Shown in pieces: positions 21,212 to 31,091 of a stretch of 64,000 nt of DNA; within the stretch, counting starts at the first letter, position 1, and the number at the start of each line of letters is the position of its first letter. Source of the DNA: Lysinibacillus pakistanensis (lineage in GTDB: Bacteria > Bacillota > Bacilli > Bacillales_A > Planococcaceae). The position numbers and the translations under genes were made by a program. The stretch is taken from assembly GCA_001312325.1 (NCBI GenBank), contig BBDJ01000008.1:100192-164191 (forward strand), read 5' to 3'. The notes beneath the pieces were generated by a model. That model saw nothing but the letters and a program-made list of their open reading frames with translations. It ran no database searches and was not told the origin of the DNA.

Positions 21212-22561
21212 TTAGCCTATTGGTTTAGTCCTTTTCATTTTATAAATAAATGTGAGTAGTATAAACCAAATAGGTGTTAGCAGTAAGGCTGTACGTGTGG
21301 CCTCAGAGATAAACATGACTACTAATAAAAATGCGAAGAAGGCAAGCACTAAGTAATTAACGAATGGCGTAAAAGGTGCCTTGAAACTAGATGCTTCATG
21401 TAGTGCCCGTTTCTTTCTTTTATAGATGATATGGGAGATTAATATAATACTCCATACCCAAATAAAACAAATAGCACTAATGGTTGTTACAACACTAAAG
21501 GCGTTTTCTGGCATTAATTTACTTAATAAGGCGCCAATCGATACCACAATTGCCGACACGATAAGCGCGTTACTTGGTACACTGTTTTTATTAAGCTTGG
21601 CAAAGGATGCTGAAGCTTGTTTATTGCTGCCTAGATTATAAAGCATGCGACTTGTAGAGAATAAACCACTATTTCCTGCGGAAGCTGCAGATGTGAGAAC
21701 AACAAAATTAATAATCCCAGCTGCGATTGGGATTCCTGCTAAAGTGAATACTTGTACAAATGGACTGCTTGTAGCAGACATTTCATACCAAGGGTTAATA
21801 CATAGGATGACAAATAATGCCCCTACATAAAATAGTAAAATACGTAATGGTATTTTGTTAATGGCTGAAGGAATATTTTTTTTAGGATCAGCTGTTTCTG
21901 CTGCCGACACACCGACTAATTCAACACCAACAAAAGCGAAAACAACCATTTGGAATGCCATCAAGAAACCGTTAACACCATTCGGGAACATTCCACCGTG
22001 TGCCCAAAGATTTTCCACTGACACAGTGCCTGAGCTTGTTTGAAAGCCTGTAAATAGCATGATGAGCCCAATAATTATGAGTGCAACAATCGTGATGACT
22101 TTGATGAGGCAAACCAAAACTCTAATTCCCCGAATAATTTTACTGTTAATAAATTTAAGATTAATAGTAGAACTAAGCAACCTATCGCTGGTATCCATTG
22201 AGGTATATCAAACCAATATTTCGTATATACACCGACAGCAATAATGTCTGCCATAGCTGTCATAATCCAGCAAAACCAATACGTCCAGCCTGTGACAAAG
22301 CCTGCCCAGGGTCCTATATATTCTGTTGCAAAGTCAGTAAATGATGTATAACCAGCTTTTGATAATAATAGTTCACCTAATGCGCGCATCACAAAAAAAT
22401 AGAGCGATGCCGACAATTAAATAGGCAAAGATAATGGCAGGCCCAGCGAGTGCTATGGCTTTCCCAGATCCTAAAAATAAACCTGTACCGATTGTCCCTC
22501 CAATAGCAATAAGCTGTACATGGCGATTCTTTAAATCTCGTTTTAATTGCTGTTGTTCCAC
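21212..22561 (-). CDS. Amino-acid permease (CycA/AapA-like APC transporter)
   Basis: A 12-helix amino-acid permease of about 449 residues. The N-terminus LKNRHVQLIAIGGTIGTGLF is the classic APC substrate-binding start, and the later PIAAGIINFVVLTSAASAGN stretch is conserved. Close family names are glycine/D-alanine/D-serine transporters; the glycine riboswitch in its leader supports glycine or a relative as cargo. GTG 22561 is chosen because GAGGGGG sits six bases upstream. An A-run at 22393 (one base too many) and a missing C near 22110 split the gene. Confidence 0.85.
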
Positions 22562-22601
22562 GTTAATCCCCCTCAATGGTGTACAAAATATGACTGGAAA
22601 A

Positions 22602-22631
22602 TAAAAAAAGACTAGTCATGACACTAGTCTC
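22602..22631 (-). terminator. Leader terminator of the riboswitch
   Basis: On the minus strand AGACTAGT pairs with ACTAGTCT and runs into T7, 40 bases before the permease start. It lies between the glycine aptamer and the gene, as expected for the expression platform. Confidence 0.75.
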
Positions 22632-22721
22632 GTAAACGTCAGAATAACAAATACCATTTATGGATGTTGACGATAAAGTAAACATTCGGTTGGTATATCT
22701 TTCATGATGAAAGTTGATATT

Positions 22722-22800
22722 ACTCCTCTGTCCTTTTGCCTGAGATAGTGAACCCTTCGGCGACGCAAGCTGCGCTCTCTCCAGAACTGCTCCTGCTATA
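22722..22800 (-). promoter_or_regulatory. Glycine riboswitch (gcvT-type aptamer)
   Basis: Read on the minus strand, the leader contains GGAGAGAGCGC, GCCGAAGG and the near-invariant CTATCTCAGGCAAAAGGACA followed by GAGG. This order and wording fits one glycine aptamer domain. It sits upstream of an intrinsic terminator and an amino-acid permease. I see a single aptamer, not a tandem pair. Whether glycine turns the gene on or off cannot be read directly. Confidence 0.88.
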
Positions 22801-22904
22801 GTTTAATCCATAGCATTCATAGCTTATATTGTCGTGATGACATTATTTTAAGATATTATACATCCTATCAATGGTTGCATCATTATTCAAGAACAAATTT
22901 TAGC

Positions 22905-22919
22905 TATTTTCAGAAAAAT
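22905..22919. promoter_or_regulatory. CodY-like box
   Basis: TATTTTCAGAAAAAT matches 13 of 15 positions of the CodY consensus AATTTTCWGAAAATT. It lies upstream of the riboswitch leader, near the likely permease promoter, and between it and the TPR gene. Confidence 0.5.
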
Positions 22920-23116
22920 AGAAGAATGCGATTTAGATAGAGAAATAAATTATAGAAAATAGTATTTTTAGGTCATACAATTGTTTTCTTAACTTTGAAA
23001 GGATACTATGTGAGTGTATTAATAGTAAGTACATTGGAAATTCGAATGCTCGAAATAGAGAGGAGAGTGAACGATTGGAGGGGAAGAGCGGTCAAAAAAA
23101 TGAGGAGAGTGATCAA

Positions 23117-23194
23117 ATGAAGAATTCAAATGTTCAACAAAGAGGTAAAAACGTCAAAATTATATGGTGCATTAATAATCTATTCATGAGGTGA
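23117..23194 (+). CDS. Possible 25-residue ORF ahead of the TPR gene
   Basis: ATG 23117 follows GAGGAGAGTG and opens 25 codons rich in Asn and Lys, ending in TGA five bases before the TPR gene's ATG. It could be a short coupled leader peptide or chance. It has no recognisable similarity. Confidence 0.2.
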   Translation: MKNSNVQQRGKNVKIIWCINNLFMR

Positions 23195-23198
23195 GTAA

Positions 23199-24114
23199 AT
23201 GGAACGAATAAAGAAGGCTGCAGAGATATTGGCGAGGGAAGGAGGGTACAAACAGGTTAAACATATGCTGTTAGATGTGCTAGCTGAAGAAAAAAAATAT
23301 TATACTCCTCCATAATTTAGCCGATTTATTGAAGGAAAATGAAGATTATGAAGAAGCGTTATACTATGCCAAACAGGCGGTTGCTATGGAGCCTAAAACT
23401 TATTATCCGTATGCATTACTTGGCGAATTGTTGATGCGACTTGTGAACGATGAAAGTGCACAGCCATGGCTAGAGCAGGCCTACACTTTATTTGAGTCTC
23501 CTGTTGTCGCTCATAATTTAGCATGTATTTATAAACAGCAACAAAAGTTTAACGAAGCGGCTACATATTTTATCCAATCCTATAAATCAGAGGATTACGG
23601 GCTAATGAGGGCTGTTGAATGTTTTGTTTTGGCTGGAGATACTGATAGTGCTTATAAATGGATTGATGTTATTAAGCGTGATCAGGAACGCTTTATTGGA
23701 GAAGTCGAGCTAGGGGAGTTATATACAAGCCTGGGTAACTATCAAGAGGCCGCGGAATGGTATGCTAAAGGTTATCAGCATTACGCACATACAGCTTATT
23801 GGATTTCAAATTATTTATGGGTCCTCCATCAGCTTGGACATGAAAAGCAAGTAAAAGATATTCGCGCTATTTTTCTGGAAACATTAACAACAGAATTAAT
23901 GGAATTACCAGAGGATGCGGAGGAATATGAAATGACAAGCGAGGAAATGAAGGAAGAGGAGCAGAGATTGCTAGCGGATATGGAGCGTGTGAGAAATGCT
24001 CATTTGCAGGTTAGCATCTCGAATGATGATAAGCTGTATATTGCATCTCGTTGCTTTACCTTTTTCTGCCCCATGCATGATCAAAGTTGTGGTGAGCAAG
24101 AAATAGGTGAGTAA
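23199..24114 (+). CDS. Tetratricopeptide-repeat protein
   Basis: About 304 residues built of TPR helices: EDYEEALYYAKQAVAMEP, TYYPYALLGELLMRLVNDE, QQKFNEAATYFIQSYKSE and LGNYQEAAEWYAKGYQHY. It is cytoplasmic, with an acidic linker (EDAEEYEMTSEEMKEEEQ) near the C-terminus, and probably a protein-binding scaffold. ATG 23199 follows GAGGTGAG. One extra A in the eight-A run at 23290 splits it. Specific role unknown. Confidence 0.8.
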
Positions 24115-24162
24115 TTGTATGTAATGGATATAATATAGTAGAAACTCTGAATTTTTTTGCAA

Positions 24163-24204
24163 AAAGGAAACCATCTCATAGTCATTTGGGATGGTTTCTT
24201 TTTG
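24163..24204 (+). terminator. Rho-independent terminator
   Basis: GAAACCATCTC pairs with GGGATGGTTTC (one mismatch) and is followed by TTTTTG, after the TPR gene. Confidence 0.75.
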
Positions 24205-24296
24205 TCGAAACGACGCAGCGTAGTTAAATATATTTAAATCGACTTCTCGATTGAGAAAGAACGCGGTCCTCGCGCCTTAACGATTCTACTACATGC

Positions 24297-24681
24297 TTAT
24301 TTTTTTGATTTTATTTTACCTGTCCAAGTACGGAAGCCGCCTTGAAGCTGGTAAATTTGGTTGTAGCCACGCTTTTTAAGAAACAATGCAGCACGTGAGC
24401 TACGGCCTGTATTTTGACAGTATAAATATACTGGTAAATCTGGGCGAATTTCTTTATAACGTTGACGTAGTGTAGTTGAAGGAACATTGCGAGCACCAAG
24501 GATATGACCAGCATCAAATTCTTTCTGCTCTCGTACATCAATAAGCTGAGCTTTACGATAGCCTTCAATAAATTGTTCTTGTGTTAGGTTTGTCACTGCT
24601 TTTTTTTAGTCGCATTGCATTTATTCCGATATATGCAATTAGGACTACTAAAACAACACCGATTGTGATAAGTATGTCCAA
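24297..24681 (-). CDS. yqhL: Membrane-anchored rhodanese-like protein
   Basis: About 127 residues: an N-terminal membrane helix (ILITIGVVLVVLIAYIGINA) and a rhodanese domain with QLIDVREQKEFDAGHILGAR and the catalytic loop at YLYCQNTGRSSRA, where Cys is the expected sulfur carrier. It closely resembles Bacillus YqhL in length and layout. An eight-T run at 24600 separates the anchor from the domain; one base less joins them. TTG 24681 is the likely start, with AAAGGGG upstream. The soluble part alone would start at GTG 24596 without its anchor. Confidence 0.85.
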
Positions 24682-24933
24682 GATTTTCTTACCCCTTTCT
24701 ATCTTCTTTATTATTATAAAAGATGCGCTAGCGATAGTCCATTGACTTTGATAAAATTAACTAGATTGTGGCTAGAATTAAGATAAACTATATGCATTGG
24801 TTTACGTGGATGGTAGTTCATCAAAGCTACAGAAGTAGATGAGTGTCACTATTTATGATAATTCGACATTGAATATTATGACATATATTGACGCTCTTTC
24901 AAGATAAATTAAATAGTTGTGGGAGATGAAAAT

Positions 24934-25766
24934 ATGACAACTTGGTATTTTCTAAATTCAGGGAAATGTAGTCCTTCTTTTAATATGGCATTAGATGAGG
25001 CATTGCTTGATTGGCATAGTGAGGGATTGATTCCACCCGTTATTCGTTTTTATGAGTGGGAGCCAGCTACGCTTTCCATTGGTTATTTTCAACAAGCAAA
25101 GCGAGATATTAATATAGAGGCAGTGCAGCAGCAAGGACTTGGTTTTGTTCGTCGTCCAACAGGGGGTAGAGCCGTTTTACATGAGCATGAGTTGACATAT
25201 AGCGTCATTGTAACTGAAAGCTATCCAAATATGCCAGAGTCGGTGACAGAGGCCTATCGAGTGTTAAGTGAAGGTATACTACAAGGCTTTCATAATCTCG
25301 GGATGGATGCATATTTTAGCGTGCCGGATACAGAGGAAAAAAAGGCAGATTTAAAAAAAGCCGAAAAGTGCAGTTTGTTTTGATGCCCCAAGCTGGTATG
25401 AACTTGTCGTAGAGGGGAAAAAAAATTGCTGGTAGTGCACAAACACGTCAAAAGGGTGTTATTTTACAGCACGGAGCCATTTTACTAGATTTAGATCAGG
25501 AAAAATTATTATCCGTTTTTAATTTTTCAAGTGAAGAAGCGAAGGCTCGTATGCGTAGAAAGCTACCAGAGAAGGCCGTTGCTATTAATAGTCTTGTCAA
25601 AGAACCTGTTACAATTGAACAATGTGTGACAGCTTTTCGAGATGGCTTTGCAAAATCGTTGCAAATTGATTTAAAACCATTTACACTTTCTGAGGAGCAA
25701 TTAGAATATGTCCATGCACTAGAGGAAAAAAAATATGCATGTGACGATTGGAACTTCAAAAAGTAA
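24934..25766 (+). CDS. lipM: Octanoyl-[GcvH]:protein octanoyltransferase
   Basis: Transfers octanoate from acyl carrier protein to the glycine-cleavage H protein, the first step of lipoate assembly in Bacillales. About 276 residues match LipM along their length: [46 protein letters not shown], and the catalytic Cys in [11 protein letters not shown]. The start is ATG 24934 after GGGAGATG. Breaks at two A-runs (25355 and 25421) are each cured by one base less. LplA paralogues share the fold, but the Cys and the overall match favour LipM. Confidence 0.9.
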
Positions 25767-25893
25767 AAAAATGGTATAAGAAAAATATTTTTTTATCGTT
25801 CAAACCTTGTGATGACAAGCAGTTCTGATTCTATTCCAAATTGCAAGAGTTGAATTAAAAAACTATATATAGTATCTTTTTTTTAAGACATAT

Positions 25894-25909
25894 ACACAAT
25901 ATGTAGTGT
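25894..25909. promoter_or_regulatory. NrdR box 1
   Basis: ACACAATATGTAGTGT fits the NrdR recognition pattern (ACACnATATnTnGTGT-like inverted repeat). It lies 63 bases upstream of nrdJ. NrdR is the ATP/dATP-sensing repressor of ribonucleotide reductase genes. Confidence 0.75.
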
Positions 25910-25915
25910 TTAACA

Positions 25916-25931
25916 ACACATGATATTGTGT
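25916..25931. promoter_or_regulatory. NrdR box 2
   Basis: ACACATGATATTGTGT is a second NrdR-type inverted repeat, 22 bases (about two helical turns) after box 1. Paired boxes on one face of the helix are the usual arrangement. Confidence 0.75.
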
Positions 25932-25971
25932 ATTTATTGTGTGTAAGGCAGAAAATAAGGGAGGCAAAACG

Positions 25972-28900
25972 ATGGTACTCACAAATCATCAACCCGAAGT
26001 AAACAAACAAATTGAACAGTTAAACAAAGATATTGAGCTATTTCCACAGGTTCACCCTGTAACACCTGATATGCATATTACGCATAAGGGTGTATCAAGG
26101 CTTGTCATGATCGATCGCTACTCGTTTAAGGATACGGAAAAGAAAACGCTAAAAGCTGGAGATTTTGTCGTATTAACAGTGAAGGCAGATCCAAAATTCC
26201 CTGCCCGTGGTTTAGGGACAATTCAGAAGTTGGACATGTCTGCAAAAACAGCAGATATTTTGATTGAGGAAGACTACCGTAGCGCTTTAGATAATCCAAA
26301 AGAGCAAGAAACAGGTGTGATTACGCGTTCAATTGACGTGTTAGAAAAGCCTCTTGAAATTTTTTTATGAACAAATCGCAAAACGCAATGCCACAGGGCT
26401 TGCTGCTGTTGAAAAAACACCAGAGAAACGCCAAGAATGGTTTGAGAAGTTTTATGATCAGTTGGTATCATTAAAATTCATTCCAGCTGGACGAGTTATT
26501 TACGGAGCAGGGTCTGAAACAGATGTAACCTTCTTCAACTGTTACGTAATGCCATTTGTAGCTGATTCACGTGAAGGAATAAGTGATCACCGTAAGCAAG
26601 TAATGGAAATTATGAGCCGCGGCGGTGGTGTAGGGACAAATGGTTCGACATTACGTCCACGTAACACGTTAGCACGTGGTGTAAATGGTAAATCATCTGG
26701 TTCTGTCTCATGGTTAGATGATATTGCGAAGCTGACTCATCTTGTAGAACAAGGTGGATCCCGTTAACCGATAACGGCGGGATTAAAATCTCGTGAATTG
26801 CTGGAACACCCTTAGAGCTTTTCTTGCTACAACGTAAGCTGCGAAGCTAAGCGTGAATGCTTGAAAAAAAGAAAAGATTGGGCAATCAGCAGCGAAGCAT
26901 CTATGGAAACGTAGATGAACGTTCAACGACTATTGAACCTTCCTAAACTTTTGGACCACATCGGAGGTGGAAGCATGGAAGAAGTAAATCGTATTGTACG
27001 GAGACGTCCTTATGAGGCGCGAGACAAGGAACGATTGATTAAAAAAAATTATTGAGTTGCATGAAAATGGTATGAGCCAAGTGGATATTGCAAAAACACT
27101 TAACATAGGAAGAGGAACAATCCTTAGATGGAACAAAGAATTAGAGCTTTTTAAAGCGAGAAAGCCTGGTCAAGCGGGAAAGCTGAAAAATAAGAAGTAT
27201 CATTACGATGAAAACTACTTTAAAAATATTGATACAGCAAATAAGGCTTATTTAGTAGGTTATATTACAGGTGATGGTACTATATATGACCGTGGTAAAT
27301 CGAAACGTCTGATTTTATCACTTGCTGAGCAGGACCGGCAATTGCTTGAAGATATCGCAAATGAATTGTCTATGCAAGAAGCGATTAAATTCCGTAAACG
27401 AAGTGCACCAAATGAACAAAACAAATACTCTTTAATAATTAATTCAACAGAAATGTGCAATGATTTAATGAGGTTGGGAATTAAACCTCGAAAAACAGGC
27501 TATGAAAGTTGGATTGATTTTAAAAATGAGGATTTACAATGGACCTATTTAAGAGGTTTTTTTTGATGCAGATGGCCATTTTTCCAAGCGTGGGAGAATA
27601 GGTTTTACGGGTAATCGCGAAATGCTTTTATCATTACTTCAATTTTTGCATAATCAACAACTGGCTTTAACGGTCCATAAAGTTTACCCAAAACAAGGAT
27701 GCGTTGACTTATTTATTTATCGAAAAGATGATGTGTTAAAGATTATTTGTAAGTTATATGAACATGGTTCCATACAACTCAATAGAAAGTATGAAAAAAT
27801 CAAATCCTTCTTTGATGATATAGTCTGATCTTATGTGAAAGCATAAGAATGTGGCAGAAATGACCACATCAAAAAAGTATTTTAAAATATTTTTTTTGTA
27901 ACAAAAAGCGTGGGGCACAAATGATTATGCTGGCAGATTGGCATCCTGATATCGTGGAATTTATTATTTCAAAAATGCAAAATCCACGTATCTTGAGATA
28001 CCTAATCGAAAATACAACGGATGAAACAATCATTCGACTAGCAAAAGAAAAATTAAACTTTAAGCCTCTTTCTTTCCAAGAAGAAGCTATGTACCAAGGT
28101 ATTGTCAACTATAAAAGTATCGAGGGATTAGGCGGTTTTGACACAGCAATTATCCGTGAAGCGGAAAATAAATTGCGTGATGGTGGTACGTATACAGTTC
28201 ATAATCCAGAATTCTTAACAGGTGCAAATATTTCTGTTACATTAACAAAAGAATTTATGGAAGCTGTTGAAAATGATGCTGACTTCGAGCTTCGTTTCCC
28301 AGCAGTTGAAGAATATTCGAAAGAAGAAATGAACGTTTATAACACGGAATGGCATAAAGTTGGTGATGTTCGTGAATGGGAGAAAATGGGCTATAAAGTA
28401 CGCACATACCGCACAATTAAAGCAAAAGAATTGTGGAATTTAATTAATGTATGTGCAACATACTCTGCAGAGCCAGGTATTTTCTTCATCGACAACGCAA
28501 ATGATATGACGAATGCGAAGGCATATGGTCAAAGTGTTGTAGCGACAAACCCGTGTGGTGGACTTCGCCTCACGTTAAAAATTGCGGGATAAAGCGGGAA
28601 GGCTGAGATGCTAATCCGAACCGAAGGCTATTGGTAAAACTTTAGTCAGGGGCAACGCATACCTGGTGATCCTACTTTGTAGACTATAATCCGGGCACGA
28701 GACCGCAACATTACACTATAAAAATAAATACTAGCCTAATTATAGAAAGGCTGTGATCAAATGAACAGAGGTTATGCAGGTTTTTATAAATCATATTATT
28801 TAAGAAGTTCTTATGAGTATGCATACGCCAAATTTCTAGATTATCATTCCATTTCTTGGGGCTATGAAGACAAAGTATTTAATTTAGGATATAAATTTTA

Positions 28901-30886
28901 TAAACCTGATTTTTTTCTTCTATAATGATAATGGGGATATTATAAAGATTGTCGAAATTAAGTCTCGCGATATTGCAGCGAAAGAAAAAGCTCTTGAAGC
29001 TTTAAAGATTATCGAAACAACTTATGATATTAATTGTGTATTAATTTCTTATGAAGAATTGCTCGAAATGTATAAGCTTGTACCTTTTTCGTTAACTTCT
29101 ACGATAACAGAATGGATAGAATCAAAAAAATACGACAATAAGCAAAGCTAGTTATGGTAAGTATAATGGCCATTTCAATCGACAGCATAATGAGCAAACT
29201 AAAAAGATAATTGGACAGCATACAAAGCGATTGTGGGAATCTAATAGTCCAGCAAAAGCAGGATGATTGAAGGTTTAAGAAAATCTGGTTTGTCTCAAAA
29301 GGGTAAGCAAAAGAAACCTAGGGAACAAAGAATTTGTAAAAGTTGTGGAAGCAAGTTTGAAGTTATTGTTTCTTCATCCAAATGGTTTTGTACTCAATCG
29401 TGTGCTGGAAGTTCAAATATTCAAGTTGCCACACAAACTTATGTTGAAAAGCGAGCAAAAATTCATCAAGAAATTAAACAGACAGTAATTAAATGGGCAA
29501 TCGACAATCAAGAAATTATAACTGCAACCCCCTTTAATCAAATAAAATTAACTCTCCAACCATTAATCGAAAGCATCTATCAAGAATTTGGAGTTAAAGA
29601 TTTTAGAGTAATTTCGAAATCAATCTTTGGGGAAGATAGAGGAAGAAAAGAACTACTTAGGTTTATGAAAAAAGTGTGTAATGAAAATGTATGCTGAACT
29701 TACAGGAAGTGAACTGTAAGAGCTAGAGGATAAAAAGCCTTTAGGATAACAATAATTGGAACAACCACTTGCACCATATTCTGTGTGTAACTTAGCAGCT
29801 GTGAACTTAGCGCAGTTTGCGAATAAAGAAAATCAAACTGTGGATTATGAAGCACTACGTGAAACAGTTCGTGTAGGCGTTCGTATGCAGGATAATGTTA
29901 TTGATGCCACACCTTACTTCTTAGAGGAAAACAGTGTACAAGCTCTTGGTGAGCGACGTGTAGGTTTAGGCGTTATGGGCTTAGCTGATTTACTTATTTA
30001 TTGTGAGAAGGAATACGGTTCAGAAGCAGGTAATGAGCTAGTAGATGAAATCTTTAAAACAATTGCTGAAACGGCATATGAGGCTTCTACAGAGCTTGCT
30101 AAAGAACGTGGTAGCTTCCCATTCTTAGTAGGTGCTACAGACGAAGAAACAGCTCGTTTACGTAAAGCCTTCACAGAGACAGGCTTTATGCAGAAAATGC
30201 CTGCTCATATTAAGGAGCAAATCTTAGCGACTGGTATTCGTAACTCACATTTATTAACAGTTGCGCCAACTGGTTCAACAGGAACAATGGTAGGGGTAGC
30301 AACAGGTCTTGAGCCATACTTCTCATTCACTTACTACCGTTCTGGTCGTCTAGGTAAATTCATTGAAGTAAAAGCTGAAATTGTTCAGGAATATTTAGAT
30401 CGCCACCCAGAAGTAAACGAGCAAGAGCTTCCTGAATGGTTTGTCACAGCGATGGAGCTAAAACCAGAAGCGCATGCTGATGTACAATGTATTATTCAAA
30501 AATGGATTGATTCATCCATCTCTAAAACAGTAAACGCACCAAAAGGCTATACAGTACAGCAAGTAGAAAAAGTATATGAGCGTCTATATAAAGGTGGCGC
30601 TAAAGGTGGTACGGTCTATGTGGATGGTAGCCGTGATTCACAAGTGCTTACACTAAAAGCTGAAGAAAATGATATGGATCAGCTATCATTCGAGGAAGAA
30701 TTAGTAGAAGAACATACAAAACGTCCAGTCGTATTAGTAGATACAATCCAAGCGTTAGAATCTACAACGGTTATCGGCTCAGACGTAGGGAATACATGTC
30801 CAGTATGCCGTAAAGGAACAGTCGAAGAAATGGGTGGCTGTAATACATGTACAAACTGTGGTGCACAGTTAAAATGCGGTCTGTAA
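25972..30886 (+). CDS. nrdJ: Class II (B12-dependent) ribonucleotide reductase, split by two group I introns
   Basis: Makes deoxyribonucleotides with adenosylcobalamin as radical source. Exons are 25972-26764, 27909-28559 and 29759-30886, together 857 codons (856 residues) after removing one T at 26355. Both introns are phase 0. Key parts: FFNCYVMPF with the first redox Cys, RGGGVGTNGS, GGSR|RGAQMIMLADWHPD across intron 1, NPCG|EQPLAPYSVCNL across intron 2 (thiyl-radical Cys and second redox Cys), LLTVAPTGSTG, and a C-terminal zinc ribbon (CPVCRKG...CNTCTNCG). ATG 25972 follows GGGAGG. Two NrdR boxes precede it. The protein is complete only if both introns splice; unspliced message stops just after the GGSR codons. 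Confidence 0.93.
26765..27908 (+). mobile_element. Group I intron 1 in nrdJ
   Basis: A 1,144-base insertion between the two Arg codons of GGSR|RGAQ. The 5' exon end GATCCCGT pairs with the internal guide GCGGGATT (26777-26784) with the expected U-G wobble at the splice point, and the intron ends in G 27908. The conserved GTTCAACGACTA core is at 26921, and its GACTAT (26928-26933) pairs with ATAGTC (27820-27825) as P7. Further hairpins (CTTATGTGAAAGCATAAG; ATGTGG...CCACAT) lie before the 3' end. It carries a LAGLIDADG endonuclease gene between the two P7 strands. Confidence 0.92.
26975..27828 (+). CDS. LAGLIDADG homing endonuclease of intron 1
   Basis: About 283 residues. The N-terminus has a helix-turn-helix (MSQVDIAKTLNIGRGTILRW). 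Two LAGLIDADG motifs follow, YLVGYITGDGT near residue 88 and YLRGFFDADGH near residue 195, each with the acidic residue that binds metal. It would cut intronless nrdJ alleles and spread the intron. ATG 26975 follows CGGAGG. An extra A at 27045 and an extra T at 27560 break it. Its last codons and stop (GTC TGA) overlap the 3' strand of P7. Confidence 0.9.
28560..29758 (+). mobile_element. Group I intron 2 in nrdJ
   Basis: A 1,199-base insertion inside the active-site motif NPCG|EQ. The exon ends in T 28559; CGTGTGGT pairs with guide GCCTCACG (28567-28574) in seven of eight positions including the U-G at the splice point, and the intron ends in G 29758. The 150 bases before the endonuclease gene contain group I-like core text (AATCCGAACCGAAGG, CAGGGGCAACGC). 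Hairpins CTTACAG/CTGTAAG (29699-29720) and CTAGAGG/CCTTTAG lie at the 3' end. I could not place P7 with certainty. Confidence 0.85.
28761..29697 (+). CDS. EDxHD/Vsr-like homing endonuclease of intron 2
   Basis: About 311 residues in an order seen in intron-borne Vsr-fold nucleases of the I-Bth0305I type. It starts YLRSSYEYAYAKFLDYHSIS, continues GYKFYKPDFFFYNDNGD, and has the catalytic-type EIKSRD. A middle region NGHFNRQHNEQTKK looks like a NUMOD-type DNA-binding segment. A C-terminal zinc-finger-like part follows (CKSCGSKFEV...WFCTQSC). ATG 28761 starts it, with AAAGG upstream. Breaks: extra T at 28913, extra A at 29128, and one missing base near 29260. It is unrelated to the LAGLIDADG enzyme of intron 1. 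Confidence 0.75.
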
Positions 30887-30920
30887 AATAATAAAAATGG
30901 TAATCTTGATGGTTTTAAAT

Positions 30921-30979
30921 AAAGTTATACTGTTTGTAAAAAAAGTTGTACCGTTTTTAATAAAGTTGTATCGATTTTC
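30921..30979 (+). repeat. Three direct repeats, 20-21 base period
   Basis: AAAGTTATACTGTTT (30921), AAAGTTGTACCGTTT (30942) and AAAGTTGTATCGATT (30962) recur every 20-21 bases, which is two helical turns. Such arrays are typical of multi-site protein binding, for example transposon ends bound by a TnsB-like transposase, or iterons. Confidence 0.6.
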
Positions 30980-31013
30980 ACCCCTTTAGAAGTGATTTCT
31001 AAAGGGGTGTTTT
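30979..31013. terminator. Strong hairpin terminator downstream of nrdJ
   Basis: CACCCCTTTAGAA pairs perfectly with TTCTAAAGGGGTG around GTGAT and is followed by TTTTAAC. It most likely ends the nrdJ message. Confidence 0.75.
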
Positions 31014-31024
31014 AACTTCTTTCA

Positions 31025-31091
31025 GCAGAAGTCTCCCACCTCTAAAGATGGTGAGATAAATACCGATTTAAGCTACTTTTTAGGGGTGTCG
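31025..31091 (+). repeat. Solo copy of a hairpin repeat
   Basis: About 67 bases (AGTCTCCCACCTCTAAAGAT and on to AGGGGTGTC) resemble 31243-31308 inside the ribokinase-interrupting element, on the same strand. The CTCCCACC...GGTGAG part folds into a small hairpin like those at IS200/IS605 right ends. Confidence 0.5.

Noticed and set aside
21426..22244. Several plus-strand open frames of about 60-70 codons across the permease gene
   Set aside because: They lie antisense to a clear 12-helix permease and arise from its hydrophobic codon pattern.
26765..29758. Inteins in nrdJ instead of introns
   Set aside because: Each insert begins with or soon meets stop codons in the host frame and lacks intein splicing motifs. 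Guide pairing with U-G at the 5' site, the P7 pairing in intron 1 and a terminal G fit group I introns.
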